Positions 7,871-16,434 of a stretch of DNA of 64,000 bases are shown here, one piece after another. Position 1 is the first letter of the stretch. Each line of letters opens with the position of its first letter. The stretch covers positions 496,001 to 560,000 of the forward strand of contig OZ221973.1 in the NCBI GenBank assembly GCA_965119745.1, given 5' to 3'. The position numbers and the translations under genes were made by a program. The notes below the pieces were generated by a model, which had not been told where the DNA came from, did not search any database, and worked only from the letters and a program-made list of their open reading frames with translations. The stretch comes from CAJFUR01 sp904420575 (GTDB lineage: Bacteria; Actinomycetota; Coriobacteriia; Coriobacteriales; Eggerthellaceae).

Positions 7871-8890
7871 ATGAAGATCGAATCGCTGTACGAATACATC
7901 GTGCTGGCACATTACTTGAATTTCACGACCGCGGCATCCAACCTGCACACGTCCCAGCCCAATCTCAGCAAGCACATCTCCGAACTGGAGCAAGAGCTTG
8001 GCGTGACGCTGCTGCGCCGCGAAAAGCGCCTGGAGCTGACGGCGGCGGGAACGGCGTTTCTGGAGGACGCCATCCAGATCCACCACCTGTACAAGGACGC
8101 GACGAAACGGTGCCGCGAGATCGACGCCTACGCCGTGGAGGAACTGGTCATCCAGGAGCCTTACCTGATGGATGCCATGAGCGAGATCCTGTTCAAGTCG
8201 GTCATGCGCTTCAGACGCAGCGATCCACGCGTCATGACCAAGTACTATTCGGAGAAAGGCAAGAAGTCGGTGGAGCTGCTGGAGGCGGGAAAGGTGGACA
8301 TCGCACTCACCGTCGACTGCAACAGCATCGACTGGATCACCAAGGTGAGCGAGAAGAAGAACCTCATCTTCTTCCCCGTGATCCGCGAGCCTTTGCACGT
8401 GTGGCTGTGGGAGCAGCATCCTTTGGCCTCCAAGCAGTCGATCACGCTGGAAGACCTGCTGCAGGTGCCCATCAACATGACCGCCACGCGCAGTTTCGAT
8501 CCGATGCGCTTCGCCGTGCTGGACCTGTTCGCCACCACGCTGGGGACGCGTCCCAACCTGCAGACGTATTCGAGCGACACGCTGAACGAGTTCTTCATGA
8601 ACACCCATGACCGCAACGCCGTGTTCCTGGTGTCGCCGGCCGTGGCTGCCTCTCCCCTGCTGCAGATGCAGCACGACATGGTGGCCCGGCCGCTGGACGA
8701 CGAGCGGGCGCGCATCACGTCGTACTTCATCTTTCGGGCGGACTACCAGAAGAAGTCCATCGACCATTTCCTGGACACGGTGGAGAGAGTGGTCGAAGAG
8801 GACGTGGAGAGAAGCGAGGCGTCTCTGTATCTGGGGGCCATCGATGGCGCCTCGATAGCGGGTTCGCGCCAATCTGGCGCGCAGGTCTGA
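7871..8890 (+). CDS. LysR-family transcriptional regulator, 339 aa
   Basis: The first 60 residues are a LysR winged helix-turn-helix (NFTTAASNLHTSQPNLSKHISELEQ region), followed by a LysR-type effector domain. The latter contains YYSEKGKKSVELLEAGKVDIALT, here cited by its position at about residues 125-150. AGGGGG lies 7 nt before the ATG. The gene is divergent from the molybdoenzyme operon, the normal arrangement for a LysR protein controlling its neighbour in response to the pathway substrate. The C-terminus after about residue 300 is longer than usual and ends in a short Arg/Ser-rich tail. Target assignment is inferred from position only. Confidence 0.88.
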   Translation: MKIESLYEYIVLAHYLNFTTAASNLHTSQPNLSKHISELEQELGVTLLRREKRLELTAAGTAFLEDAIQIHHLYKDATKRCREIDAYAVEELVIQEPYLMDAMSEILFKSVMRFRRSDPRVMTKYYSEKGKKSVELLEAGKVDIALTVDCNSIDWITKVSEKKNLIFFPVIREPLHVWLWEQHPLASKQSITLEDLLQVPINMTATRSFDPMRFAVLDLFATTLGTRPNLQTYSSDTLNEFFMNTHDRNAVFLVSPAVAASPLLQMQHDMVARPLDDERARITSYFIFRADYQKKSIDHFLDTVERVVEEDVERSEASLYLGAIDGASIAGSRQSGAQV

Positions 8891-8964
8891 ACGCGGGGGT
8901 GCGTGACGGCCCTCTCGGCTATCCTGTTCGCATCTGCAATGACACGCAAGGGACAGGAGACGAC

Positions 8965-9429
8965 ATGGCCATCGACCCGCATGCCTATCACAAGCCCGAC
9001 GACGCGGAACTGCGCCGCTCGCTCACGCAACAGCAATACGACGTCACGCAAGGCTCCGGCACCGAGCGTGCCTTCACCGGAGAATATCACGACAACAAAC
9101 GGCCAGGACTCTACGTGGACGTGGTCACCGGCGAGCCGCTGTTCGCGTCGACCGACAAATACGATTCGGGAACCGGCTGGCCGAGCTTCACCCGGCCCGT
9201 GGATCCCGCCGTGGTGGTGGAACGCGAGGACGGCAGCTTCGGCATGCGACGCACCGAGGTGCTGAGCCGCGTGGGGCAGTCGCACTTGGGCCACGTTTTC
9301 CCCGACGGGCCTGCCGACAAGGGAGGCCTCCGCTACTGCATCAACAGCGCCGCCCTGCGTTTCATACCTTTGGAAGACATGGATGCCGAAGGCTACGGGG
9401 ACCTGAAGGAGCTGGTCAGGAAGAGATGA
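8965..9429 (+). CDS. msrB: Peptide-methionine (R)-S-oxide reductase MsrB, 154 aa
   Basis: Reduces methionine-R-sulfoxide in proteins. Family landmarks are intact: GEPLFASTDKYDSGTGWPSF, SHLGHVFPDGP and the catalytic RYCINSAALRF. That cysteine is the only one in the protein, so the zinc CxxC pairs and the usual resolving cysteine are absent; recycling must use an external thiol or thioredoxin directly. AGGAG lies 6 nt before the ATG at 8965. It stands 74 nt after the LysR gene, possibly co-transcribed, and is followed by a bidirectional hairpin. Confidence 0.95.
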   Translation: MAIDPHAYHKPDDAELRRSLTQQQYDVTQGSGTERAFTGEYHDNKRPGLYVDVVTGEPLFASTDKYDSGTGWPSFTRPVDPAVVVEREDGSFGMRRTEVLSRVGQSHLGHVFPDGPADKGGLRYCINSAALRFIPLEDMDAEGYGDLKELVRKR

Positions 9430-9542
9430 GGGAGGCGTGGAGGCGAGGGGGCGGGCGCCGAGGGCTGCGGCGGGCAGTGGCCCGTGAGGCGGAGCATCGC
9501 GCGGCCTGGCGGTCGTGCGGGAGAGCACTGTGCTTGGCAGCA

Positions 9543-9581
9543 GCCGCACCGTGAGAAAAGCGTATCACCTCACGGTGCGGC
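9543..9581. terminator. Bidirectional terminator hairpin between msrB and the XRE gene
   Basis: Perfect 13-bp stem: GCCGCACCGTGAG at 9543-9555 pairs with CTCACGGTGCGGC at 9569-9581 around a 13-nt loop. It lies between two convergent genes, as expected for a shared terminator. There is no strong T-run on either side. Confidence 0.6.
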
Positions 9582-9650
9582 CCTTGATGCCGCTTGTCTC
9601 CTGCTTTCCGTCGTTCGTGGTTTGCGTTGCCTTCCAACGGCAACGCGTTC

Positions 9651-9899
9651 TTATTTGTCAGACAAGGGGTTAAACAGTTCGCCTACCGTCACGCCCAATG
9701 CGTCGGCCACCTTGGTCAACGTGGAAATAGTGGCATTTCCCTTTCCGGATTCGATTCCGTTGAGCGTAGGCTTGCTGATTGTCGCCATGTCGCACAAGAG
9801 TCCCTTCGTCAGCTTCTGCTTCTTGCGCAAGGCAGCGATGTTGTTTCCGACCAGCTTCTTGTTCTCTTCTGCATGTCGACTAGCCTCCGATTCCATCAT
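9651..9899 (-). CDS. XRE-family helix-turn-helix regulator, 82 aa
   Basis: One HTH_3 domain spans about residues 15-70 (NNIAALRKKQKLTKGLLCDM, then ISKPTLNGIESGKG and a C-terminal LGVTVGELF). The ATG at 9897-9899 has AGGAAGGGG 9 nt upstream; a longer reading from a TTG at 9938 has none. The gene is in an AT-richer patch with a toxin-antitoxin pair, consistent with acquired DNA. Targets are unknown; it may be autoregulatory or an orphan antitoxin-type regulator. Confidence 0.8.
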   Translation of the reverse strand: MMESEASRHAEENKKLVGNNIAALRKKQKLTKGLLCDMATISKPTLNGIESGKGNATISTLTKVADALGVTVGELFNPLSDK

Positions 9900-10499
9900 G
9901 ATTTCACGCCCCTTCCTGTCCAAGGTTGACCCATTCAACCTATTGGAGCGTGGTTCATACGCAAAGACGGAACCGCCGCGTTTGTTGCCGCAAACAGGCG
10001 TGCATGCTTTGCGCGAAGGAGCTATGTCAATTTGCTTCTGCAGGTGGCCCGGCCGGAGCGATGCGCAAAGCCGCCCGCATGAGCCGGGATCGAGCGCACG
10101 GGGTCACCGTTCTTCCTCCAAGCACTACAAGCCGAAGCGACCGCTTCGGCGTTGCCTGTCAGGATCTGCCCCTTATGATAGCCGCATGGCTTACATAAGG
10201 GGTAAGCCGCCAGTTACTATTTTCGTCTTTAAAGGGAGAAAGCACGTGCCAAACCCTAAAACAGCGGCTTGCGCCAGACGCACCTCCTTGCTTCGTACGC
10301 CTCTATCATACTATTTTATTGCCAGTTTGGTTTGTCTCGCTTAGCACCAAGCTATAACAAAGTCGTCCTTGGGATAGCTGCGCGCTCTCTCACGGCCGCG
10401 CGCTTCCCGCCATGCACCGACGAGCAACAGCCGCACTTCGGCCTCACGTGCCGCCAGAGATGGCGAACGCTCGTTTCAGAGAAGCATTTGAATTGGGTG
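9900..10499. other. Gene-free 600-nt spacer with two hairpins
   Basis: No coding region stands up here; the overlapping open frames have no ribosome sites or recognisable domains. Two perfect inverted repeats are present. GCCGAAGCG (10131-10139) pairs with CGCTTCGGC (10142-10150). CCCCTTATG (10169-10177) pairs with CATAAGGGG (10194-10202) around a 16-nt loop that itself holds AGCC/GGCT. From about 10200 to 10370 the DNA is visibly less GC-rich than the flanks. It may be a decayed insertion or hold an untranslated RNA. Confidence 0.4.
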
Positions 10500-10769
10500 C
10501 TATTTCGCTGCGCGCTGGTGAATCAACGCCTCGATTCGAGCGAGGTCTTGCTCGGAATAAAGCGTGTAAACAAGGTCGAACGGGTTGACCGCGACCTTGC
10601 GGACGTTGTCGCCGAACTCTCGCTTGATTGACGGGGGAACCAGCAAAGTGCCGAACTCGCCGAACCGCTCGATATTGTCCAGATTCTCTAGAATACGAGC
10701 CTCGACCTTCGGCGACCTGATCAATGCCAGGTCATTGGCGAACCGCTCGGCGTATTCCAACCTAGGCAT
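10500..10769 (-). CDS. RelE/ParE-type toxin, 89 aa
   Basis: A small basic protein with the RelE/ParE-fold pattern: an N-terminal helix pair (YAERFANDLALIRSPKVEAR), central strands with REFGDNVRKVAV and a late strand FDLVYTLYSEQDLARIEAL. The ATG at 10767-10769 overlaps the antitoxin stop by 8 nt, so expression is coupled to the antitoxin. Such toxins are mRNA interferases or gyrase inhibitors; which one cannot be told from sequence. Confidence 0.8.
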   Translation of the reverse strand: MPRLEYAERFANDLALIRSPKVEARILENLDNIERFGEFGTLLVPPSIKREFGDNVRKVAVNPFDLVYTLYSEQDLARIEALIHQRAAK

Positions 10770-11052
10770 GAGCAGACCGTTTGCTGGCTACCGCCTTCAT
10801 GAGATCCTCGCGGGACGAGTAATAGCGCCCGGCTTCGAAGTCCGCACGGGATTCACGAAGGGCATCCCCGAGGCGCTGTTCGTAAAGCGCCTCTTCGACC
10901 GCTTCGTCGATCTGCTTCTGAAGAACGTCTTCGGACATGAAGACATACTTGCCCCGACCGTTTTCGGTAATGTAGACAATTTCTGCGTCCGCGATCGACT
11001 TGATTTCACGCTGCTGGTTCTTTAGAGCCGTTGAAGGGTAGATGGCTGGCAT
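10762..11052 (-). CDS. Phd/YefM-family antitoxin, 96 aa
   Basis: The N-terminal half is Phd/YefM-like: PSTALKNQQREIKSIADA followed by VYITENGRGKYVFMSEDV. The C-terminal half is acidic and helical, as expected of a toxin-binding region. GAAAGG abuts the ATG at 11059-11061 but is 9 nt from the ATG at 11050-11052, so the shorter start (MPAIYPS) is preferred. The antitoxin precedes and overlaps its toxin. Autorepression through the inverted repeat just upstream is likely. Confidence 0.82.
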   Translation of the reverse strand: MPAIYPSTALKNQQREIKSIADAEIVYITENGRGKYVFMSEDVLQKQIDEAVEEALYEQRLGDALRESRADFEAGRYYSSREDLMKAVASKRSAHA

Positions 11053-11072
11053 GATGTGCATCCTTTCAAGGT

Positions 11073-11096
11073 CCGCAATTACGGTCCTAATAACGG
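11073..11096. promoter_or_regulatory. Probable operator of the toxin-antitoxin operon
   Basis: An imperfect inverted repeat, CCGCAATTA (11073-11081) and TAATAACGG (11088-11096), lies 20 nt upstream of the antitoxin start. Phd/YefM antitoxins bind such repeats to repress their own operon. Seven of nine positions pair. Confidence 0.4.
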
Positions 11097-11489
11097 ATGC
11101 TATCGTATCACGAAGCGAGCCTCAAGGGAAATGCCTGCCTCAGTCTACACTTTGCACCCACCTTCGCAGATAAACTGTTTCGTTTTTTCAATTCCGTGCC
11201 CCCCGATTTTTCCAAAGTATCCACACAGTTCATCACAATCATGACCTGCGGAAATGCAGAATATCGTACCGATCGCGCCAGTTTTTGTCACAAAAGATGA
11301 TTTTTTGGGTCGCCTATCGACCACCGTTTGACCACAGGGAGAACGGCAGGCGGCTGCTTTCTGGCGACGAAACGTGCACCAAGAAATCGGCCATTTCGTT
11401 TCCTGCCACGAACCAGTACAATGGCATGAGGCAGGCGTTGCTCCCGCAAACGCGAGACGGCACGCCATCGACCAGCAAGGAGCTCACCG
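11097..11489. other. Upstream region of the GGDEF-EAL gene, no gene seen
   Basis: About 390 nt of relatively AT-rich DNA between the divergent antitoxin and the signalling gene. T-runs occur near 11188 and 11230. I see no gene, repeat or clear promoter. Confidence 0.4.
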
Positions 11490-13952
11490 ATGCCCGAAAC
11501 GCAGGATCCTTCGTCGCAACGCGGACACGTTTACGCGATCGACCAAGAGCACCGCCTGGTCTATATCGACCAACAGGCGCGGCGCGTATTCCCTCACGCT
11601 CGGCTCGGCTCCCTCTGCTACACGACCATGCGCGACACCGACGCGCCGTGCACCGACTGCCCGCTCAACGACCTGGGCGACGAGGTCACCTGTCAGAGCG
11701 TCATCTACAGCACGCGCCTCGACCGGTGGTTCGAAATCACGTGTTCGAGGATCGACTGGCCGGGACACGGGACCTGCACCCTGTTCGCTTCGCAGCCGGC
11801 GGGCGACCACGGGCGCAACCTGTTCTATTCCTTCAGCCAGCCTTCCTCCTACGACGAGCTGTTCGAGATCAACGTGAGCGGGAATTCCTACAAGATCCTG
11901 TACCACGAGCCGGACAAGTTCGTGATCCCTGCCCTCGAAGGGTCGCTTGACCGCATGTTCCAAGAAGTGTTGGACGGCATGATCGCCCCTGAAGACCGCG
12001 AGAGGTTCGCCGACTTCTGGGACTTCGACACGTTGCTGGAGCGCATCGAGCACGAAGGCGGCAGCCTGCGCGGCGAATTCCGCAAGAAGCGAACCGACGG
12101 TGCGTGGTGCTGGGTGGCCCAGACCGTCGTGCCCGTGAAGCGCGGCATCGGCGGGGAAACGGTGGTCATGTGCTTCATCGCCGACATCGACGACATCAAG
12201 CGCTCCGACCTTTCCCGTCTGGCCGAAGATGGCGACATCCAACAGCTGGTGGAAAAGGACCTGCTCACCAATTTGTACAACGCAACCACCTTCTACGAAA
12301 GGGCCGAAGAGCAGGTGGCTGCCTCTCCGGATACCGCCTACGAGGCCGTGTACGTGGACATCGAGCATTTCAAGATCTTCAACGAATGGCACGGCTGGGA
12401 CAAGGGCGACGATTTGCTGCGGGCGCTCGGCGAACAGCTGGGCGGCCTGGCGAAGCAGCACGGCGGCGTTGCGGGTTATCTTGGCGGCGACGACTTCGCC
12501 CTGCTTCTGCCACGCGGCACCGTGACCGAACGATGCGTCGAAAAGGAGCTGGCCAAGCCCCCGTTCGACAGCGAGGACTCCATTGGGTTCTTGCCCTCCA
12601 TCGGCGTCTGTTCGCTCGACGAGACGAATCCCTCGGTGCTCACGGCATGCGACCATGCCATGATCGCCATGACCGCCATCAAAGGCGTCTATGCCAAACG
12701 GGTGAGCTGGTACGAATCGAGCATGGCGCTGCGTCTGGAGAACGACACGAAAGTCCTGTTCGAAGTCAAGCAAGCTCTCAAGAACCACGAATTCACGCTG
12801 TACTGGCAACCCCAATGCAGCACCCATACCGGCAAGATCGTGGGTCTGGAGGCGCTCGTGCGCTGGCGGCACCCGACACGCGGCCTCGTGCTGCCGAGCG
12901 CGTTCGTCCCCGTGATGGAGCGCAACGGCTTCATTGCGAGCCTCGATCTGTACGTGTGGGAAGAAGCCTGCCGCTGCTTGCGCGAATGGCAGGACGAAGA
13001 CCGGGTGATCCTCCCTATTTCCGTGAACATATCCCGCGCCGACCTCTACGCCGTGGACGTGGTGGAGGTTCTGGAGGACCTGGTGACCCGCTACGGCATC
13101 GACCGCAGACTGCTGGAGCTGGAGATCACCGAAAGCGCCTACGTGGAGGACGAAAAGGTGGCTGCGGCCGTCAACTGTCTGAAAGCGCGCGGCTTTACCC
13201 TGCTCATGGACGATTTCGGCAGCGGTTATTCTTCGCTCAACATGCTCAAGGACATCGCCGTCGACATCATCAAGATCGACATGGGCTTCCTGCGCAGGGA
13301 AGAGAACCCGCGCCACAGCGAAAGCATCCTGGAGGCCATCGTGTCCATGGCCCGCATCCTGAAGCTGCGCGTCATTGCCGAAGGAGCCGAGACGAAAGAG
13401 CAGGTTGACTTTCTGAAGAACGTGGGATGCGACTACGCCCAGGGCTATTTTTTCTATCGTCCCATGCCCATCGAAGACTTGCGGGCGGTTCTGGGCGACG
13501 GAAGCGTCGTCGACCCGCGCGGCGTTTTGAGCACACAGATGGACGCCATCGATCTGAGCACCATGCTGAGCCGCGACGAGATCAGCCATTCGGTGCTCGA
13601 GCGGATTCTGGGCGGCCTGGCCATCTACGCGGTGTACGACGACCACTTCGAGCTGTTGCAGGTGAGCAACGCCTATTACCGCGTGACGGGATGCAACCCC
13701 GTGGATCTGAAGGAACGCCAGGCATGCATTTGGCAGCAGATCCATCCGGACGACTTGCCATTGGTACTCGAGCGTTTCGACGAAGCCGAACAGCATCCCA
13801 TCGACGGAGCGGAATACGTCGTGCGCCGCTATCGACTTTCAGGCGAGCTCATGTGGATCAAGGCGCGGCTCTTCTTCTTGAGCAGGCAGGAGGGGCACCG
13901 CCTGTTCTTCGCCAGCATCGAAGACGTGACGGAGCAGCATCGGCCGGCGTAG
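11490..13952 (+). CDS. PAS-GGDEF-EAL-PAS cyclic-di-GMP signalling protein, 820 aa
   Basis: Soluble sensor with an N-terminal PAS-like region (1-250), a GGDEF domain (about 255-410), an EAL domain (about 420-670) and a C-terminal PAS domain (about 710-820). The GGDEF signature is changed to GGDDF (residues 332-336), so cyclase activity is doubtful. The EAL domain keeps the catalytic EALVRW (454-459), NISRADL, ELEITES, DDFGSGYSSL, IKIDMGFL and AEGAET, so phosphodiesterase activity is expected. AAGGAG lies 7 nt before the ATG. A trailing PAS after EAL is unusual and may sense redox state or a ligand. Monocistronic. Confidence 0.92.
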   Translation: MPETQDPSSQRGHVYAIDQEHRLVYIDQQARRVFPHARLGSLCYTTMRDTDAPCTDCPLNDLGDEVTCQSVIYSTRLDRWFEITCSRIDWPGHGTCTLFASQPAGDHGRNLFYSFSQPSSYDELFEINVSGNSYKILYHEPDKFVIPALEGSLDRMFQEVLDGMIAPEDRERFADFWDFDTLLERIEHEGGSLRGEFRKKRTDGAWCWVAQTVVPVKRGIGGETVVMCFIADIDDIKRSDLSRLAEDGDIQQLVEKDLLTNLYNATTFYERAEEQVAASPDTAYEAVYVDIEHFKIFNEWHGWDKGDDLLRALGEQLGGLAKQHGGVAGYLGGDDFALLLPRGTVTERCVEKELAKPPFDSEDSIGFLPSIGVCSLDETNPSVLTACDHAMIAMTAIKGVYAKRVSWYESSMALRLENDTKVLFEVKQALKNHEFTLYWQPQCSTHTGKIVGLEALVRWRHPTRGLVLPSAFVPVMERNGFIASLDLYVWEEACRCLREWQDEDRVILPISVNISRADLYAVDVVEVLEDLVTRYGIDRRLLELEITESAYVEDEKVAAAVNCLKARGFTLLMDDFGSGYSSLNMLKDIAVDIIKIDMGFLRREENPRHSESILEAIVSMARILKLRVIAEGAETKEQVDFLKNVGCDYAQGYFFYRPMPIEDLRAVLGDGSVVDPRGVLSTQMDAIDLSTMLSRDEISHSVLERILGGLAIYAVYDDHFELLQVSNAYYRVTGCNPVDLKERQACIWQQIHPDDLPLVLERFDEAEQHPIDGAEYVVRRYRLSGELMWIKARLFFLSRQEGHRLFFASIEDVTEQHRPA

Positions 13953-13990
13953 CCGAAGCGGCGGCGGACGCCCTGCGCGCTCTGCGGACC

Positions 13991-14014
13991 TCACACGCCC
14001 AGGCCCACCATCAG
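13991..14014 (-). repeat. Duplicate of the dmsC 3' end, a likely remnant
   Basis: These 24 nt match the last 24 nt of dmsC (14059-14082) with a single mismatch and in the same orientation. Read on the minus strand both end MVGLGV or TVGLGV followed by TGA. A second dmsC-like gene, now deleted except for its tail, or a local duplication would explain this. Confidence 0.55.
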
Positions 14015-14058
14015 GCGAAAACCCGTCGTGCAGGGCTTCTGCAAGCAGCGGCACGCCT

Positions 14059-14943
14059 TCACACGCCCAGGCCCACCGTCAGATGCATCATGTAGAACGC
14101 GAAGCGCATGGCGAAGATGCCAGCGAACGCGAGCACGCAGGCCACGCTCGCGCGCGCAACGGAAAGCGGCCGGCGCTTCACGAACAGCGCCCAACCGTCC
14201 AGCCCGATGCCGAGGACGCCGCACACGCCGAACACGGCCACGAGCACGCCGAAAGAAGGAACCAGGCCGGCCGCCGAGACGAATGCGTTCCGAAGTCCCG
14301 GCAGATCTGCGCCCTGCAGGACGTAGCCGCCCACGTTCAGAGCCAACGCCACGACCGCTATTCCCACGAGCACGCGCCCGAACAGGCTGTCTGCCGGAGC
14401 GAACCGAGCCAGTCGCAAGCCCAGCAGCGCAAGCAACGGACCGCCCACAAGCGCGTTCAGCCAGAGATTCGCCGGCACGTGCCACGTGTTCCACGACACG
14501 ATGGTGTCGGCCGCATACGCGAACGCGACGGAAGTCACAAACGCTCCGCTGGCCACTATGAGCGCCGCCATCCACCCTCGCTGCAGCCCGCGACGCGGGC
14601 GTTCTGCAAAGGAATAGAGCCAATACACGCCCGCCAAGGCCAGAAACACGACGGCACAGAACACCTCCGTGGAAAGCGGACTGCGCCCCACGCCAACGAA
14701 AACGTAGAGCGCGTTGGCAGGATTGCCCAGATGAGTGGCCGAGGCTACGAGCCCCACCATAGAAACGACCAAAGGGACGCTGACGAACTTGTCGATGCGC
14801 CGGCGTTCGTCCTCGCTGGCCCGGCCCGCCACGATGGGCAGGCCCATGAGGGCGAGGGCGATCGCGCCCGACGGCGCCAAGGTGGTGAACAGCACCAGCG
14901 TGATCTCACCCAGCGCCGTGGCAAAGCCGCCCATTCCGTCCAT
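14059..14943 (-). CDS. dmsC: DmsC-type membrane anchor of DMSO-reductase-like enzyme, 294 aa
   Basis: Integral membrane protein with eight hydrophobic segments. Typical DmsC features include an early TTLAPSGAIALALMGLP, SATHLGNPANALYVFVGVGR after helix 3, and an FVTSVAFAYAADTIVSWNTWH loop. It anchors the DmsAB pair and oxidises menaquinol for the periplasmic-side reductase. The gene follows torD by 15 nt and is the last of the dms operon. The start ATG (14941-14943) has a weak GGGG site 9 nt upstream. Confidence 0.88.
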   Translation of the reverse strand: MDGMGGFATALGEITLVLFTTLAPSGAIALALMGLPIVAGRASEDERRRIDKFVSVPLVVSMVGLVASATHLGNPANALYVFVGVGRSPLSTEVFCAVVFLALAGVYWLYSFAERPRRGLQRGWMAALIVASGAFVTSVAFAYAADTIVSWNTWHVPANLWLNALVGGPLLALLGLRLARFAPADSLFGRVLVGIAVVALALNVGGYVLQGADLPGLRNAFVSAAGLVPSFGVLVAVFGVCGVLGIGLDGWALFVKRRPLSVARASVACVLAFAGIFAMRFAFYMMHLTVGLGV

Positions 14944-14958
14944 CGAACAACCCCGTGC

Positions 14959-15771
14959 CTATCGGTAGAACTTCGGGTAGACGACCGTCAGGCCGCGGTC
15001 GCGCTGGATGCCTTCCAGGCTGGCCCGCGTCAGGCGCGCAAGCCCCCGATAGAACGGATGCTCCGCGACGTCCTCCAGTCGGCTCAGGAAATGCGACGAC
15101 CACGTGAGCAGATGCAGGCTCAGGTAGCCGTCCAGCGCCGCAGGCTGGTTGCGGGCGACCCATGCCATGAGGGCCAGCATGAGGCCGATGTGGTCTTCGG
15201 GCGTGCGTTCGTCCGTGGTGCGCGCGATACCGCGGCCGCGCATCCAGTCGCGCAACGCGAGCGTGCTTTCGCCGAACACGACACAGTCGCGGTCGGTGTA
15301 GACCGAGCCCCACGGCGGCGCAGGGCGCTTGTCCGGGCCCACGAAAAGACGCCGGTATTCCCACACCAGGGCGTCGTCATCCACGCCGTCGGCAAGGCCC
15401 TGCCGTATGAGTCCCAAATCGCGCACGGCCTCCCCGGCCTCGACGAAGGGCCACTCCGCCGCGGCGGACTCCACGTCGAGCGCCGCCAAGGCCGCAAAGG
15501 CCGCACCTGCATTGCCCGTGCGGGGATCCTGCAGGAAGAACGGCGCCAGGGCGTCGCCGACGAAGGCTATGCCCTCAAGGCTGGGGCCGCAGAGGGCAGC
15601 CGCCTCGCCCGCTTGCACGCCCTCGTCCACAAGCGGGGTTTCTGCCTCGCCCGCTTGCACGGTTTCGCCCGTAGGCGCGGCTTCGGCTTTGTCTTTGCGC
15701 CCGGCATCGTCGGCGGCGGCCTCCGCCGCTGCCGCGTCAGAAGGCCCCCGTGGTTCTTTTTCCTCGTTCAT
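14959..15771 (-). CDS. TorD/DmsD-family molybdoenzyme chaperone with long acidic N-terminal extension, 270 aa
   Basis: The core (from about residue 60) is TorD-like: EYRRLFVGPDKRPAPPWGSV followed by YTDRDCVVFGESTLALRDWM and a helical C-terminus with DGYLSLHLLTWSSHFLSRL. It should bind the Tat signal of DmsA and hold it until Mo cofactor is loaded. The first 55 residues are a low-complexity Ala/Glu/Asp/Lys stretch not usual in the family, perhaps a disordered tail. The gene lies between dmsB2 and dmsC. Confidence 0.88.
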   Translation of the reverse strand: MNEEKEPRGPSDAAAAEAAADDAGRKDKAEAAPTGETVQAGEAETPLVDEGVQAGEAAALCGPSLEGIAFVGDALAPFFLQDPRTGNAGAAFAALAALDVESAAAEWPFVEAGEAVRDLGLIRQGLADGVDDDALVWEYRRLFVGPDKRPAPPWGSVYTDRDCVVFGESTLALRDWMRGRGIARTTDERTPEDHIGLMLALMAWVARNQPAALDGYLSLHLLTWSSHFLSRLEDVAEHPFYRGLARLTRASLEGIQRDRGLTVVYPKFYR

Positions 15772-15798
15772 GCACGTCCTCTTTCGTTTTCGCGGCGC

Positions 15799-16434
15799 TT
15801 ACACGATCTCGTCGGCATTTGCCACGCCGCCGTCCACAAGGCCATGGCGCTTCTGCACGCAGGCGGGCGGCGTGATGACCAGGTGCGGGCCGGTCGCCGA
15901 CACGTCGGGCAGCGGCGGAAGGTCGGCCACGCCGCCATGGCGCTCTCGCAGCTCGGCGATAGGCCCGAAGTCGAGTGCCCGCAGCGGACAGGCTTCCACG
16001 CACACGGGGAGTCGGCCTTCTGCCATCCGGCTCGCACAACCGTCGCACTTGACGCTGTGCCCCACCGACCGATCCACCTTTGGCGCCCGATACGGACAGG
16101 ACAGCGCGCAGTAGCCGCAGCCGATGCAGCGCCTCTCATCCACGCTCACCAGCCCGTGAGCGTCCTTGTGCATGGCTCCAGTGGGACATACCTCGATGCA
16201 CACAGGCTTGGCGCAGTGGTTGCACGAGACGGACACGTAGTACGCATAGCTGTCGTGCGTCCACTGGCCCCGCTCGTCGGTGCACCACGAGCCGCCCTCG
16301 CATTCGTACACCTGGCGAAAGGCCACGTCGGAGGGCAGGTCATAATAGTCCTTGCACGCCAGCATGCAGGTCTTGCAACCCGTGCAGCGGCTTCCGTCGA
16401 AATGGAACCCGTACTGTTCCTCCCCCTGCTCCAT
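15799..16434 (-). CDS. dmsB: DmsB-type four-cluster ferredoxin subunit, second copy, 211 aa
   Basis: Sixteen cysteines in four motifs: CTGCKTCMLAC, CNHCAKPVCIEVCPTG, CIGCGYCALSCPY and CDGCASRMAEGRLPVCVEAC. It parallels the first dmsB closely from start to end (both YGFHF-x-GSRCTGCKTCMLACKDYY). The ATG at 16432-16434 is chosen because AGGGGG lies 9 nt upstream and it aligns with the paralog start. A 414-nt spacer separates it from dmsB1. It may serve DmsA in place of DmsB1, or a different catalytic subunit elsewhere. Confidence 0.92.
   Translation of the reverse strand: MEQGEEQYGFHFDGSRCTGCKTCMLACKDYYDLPSDVAFRQVYECEGGSWCTDERGQWTHDSYAYYVSVSCNHCAKPVCIEVCPTGAMHKDAHGLVSVDERRCIGCGYCALSCPYRAPKVDRSVGHSVKCDGCASRMAEGRLPVCVEACPLRALDFGPIAELRERHGGVADLPPLPDVSATGPHLVITPPACVQKRHGLVDGGVANADEIV

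Noticed and set aside
10169..10202. tRNA or riboswitch at the 9-bp hairpin
   Set aside because: No cloverleaf, anticodon arm or T-loop sequence can be fitted, and no known riboswitch core is recognisable.
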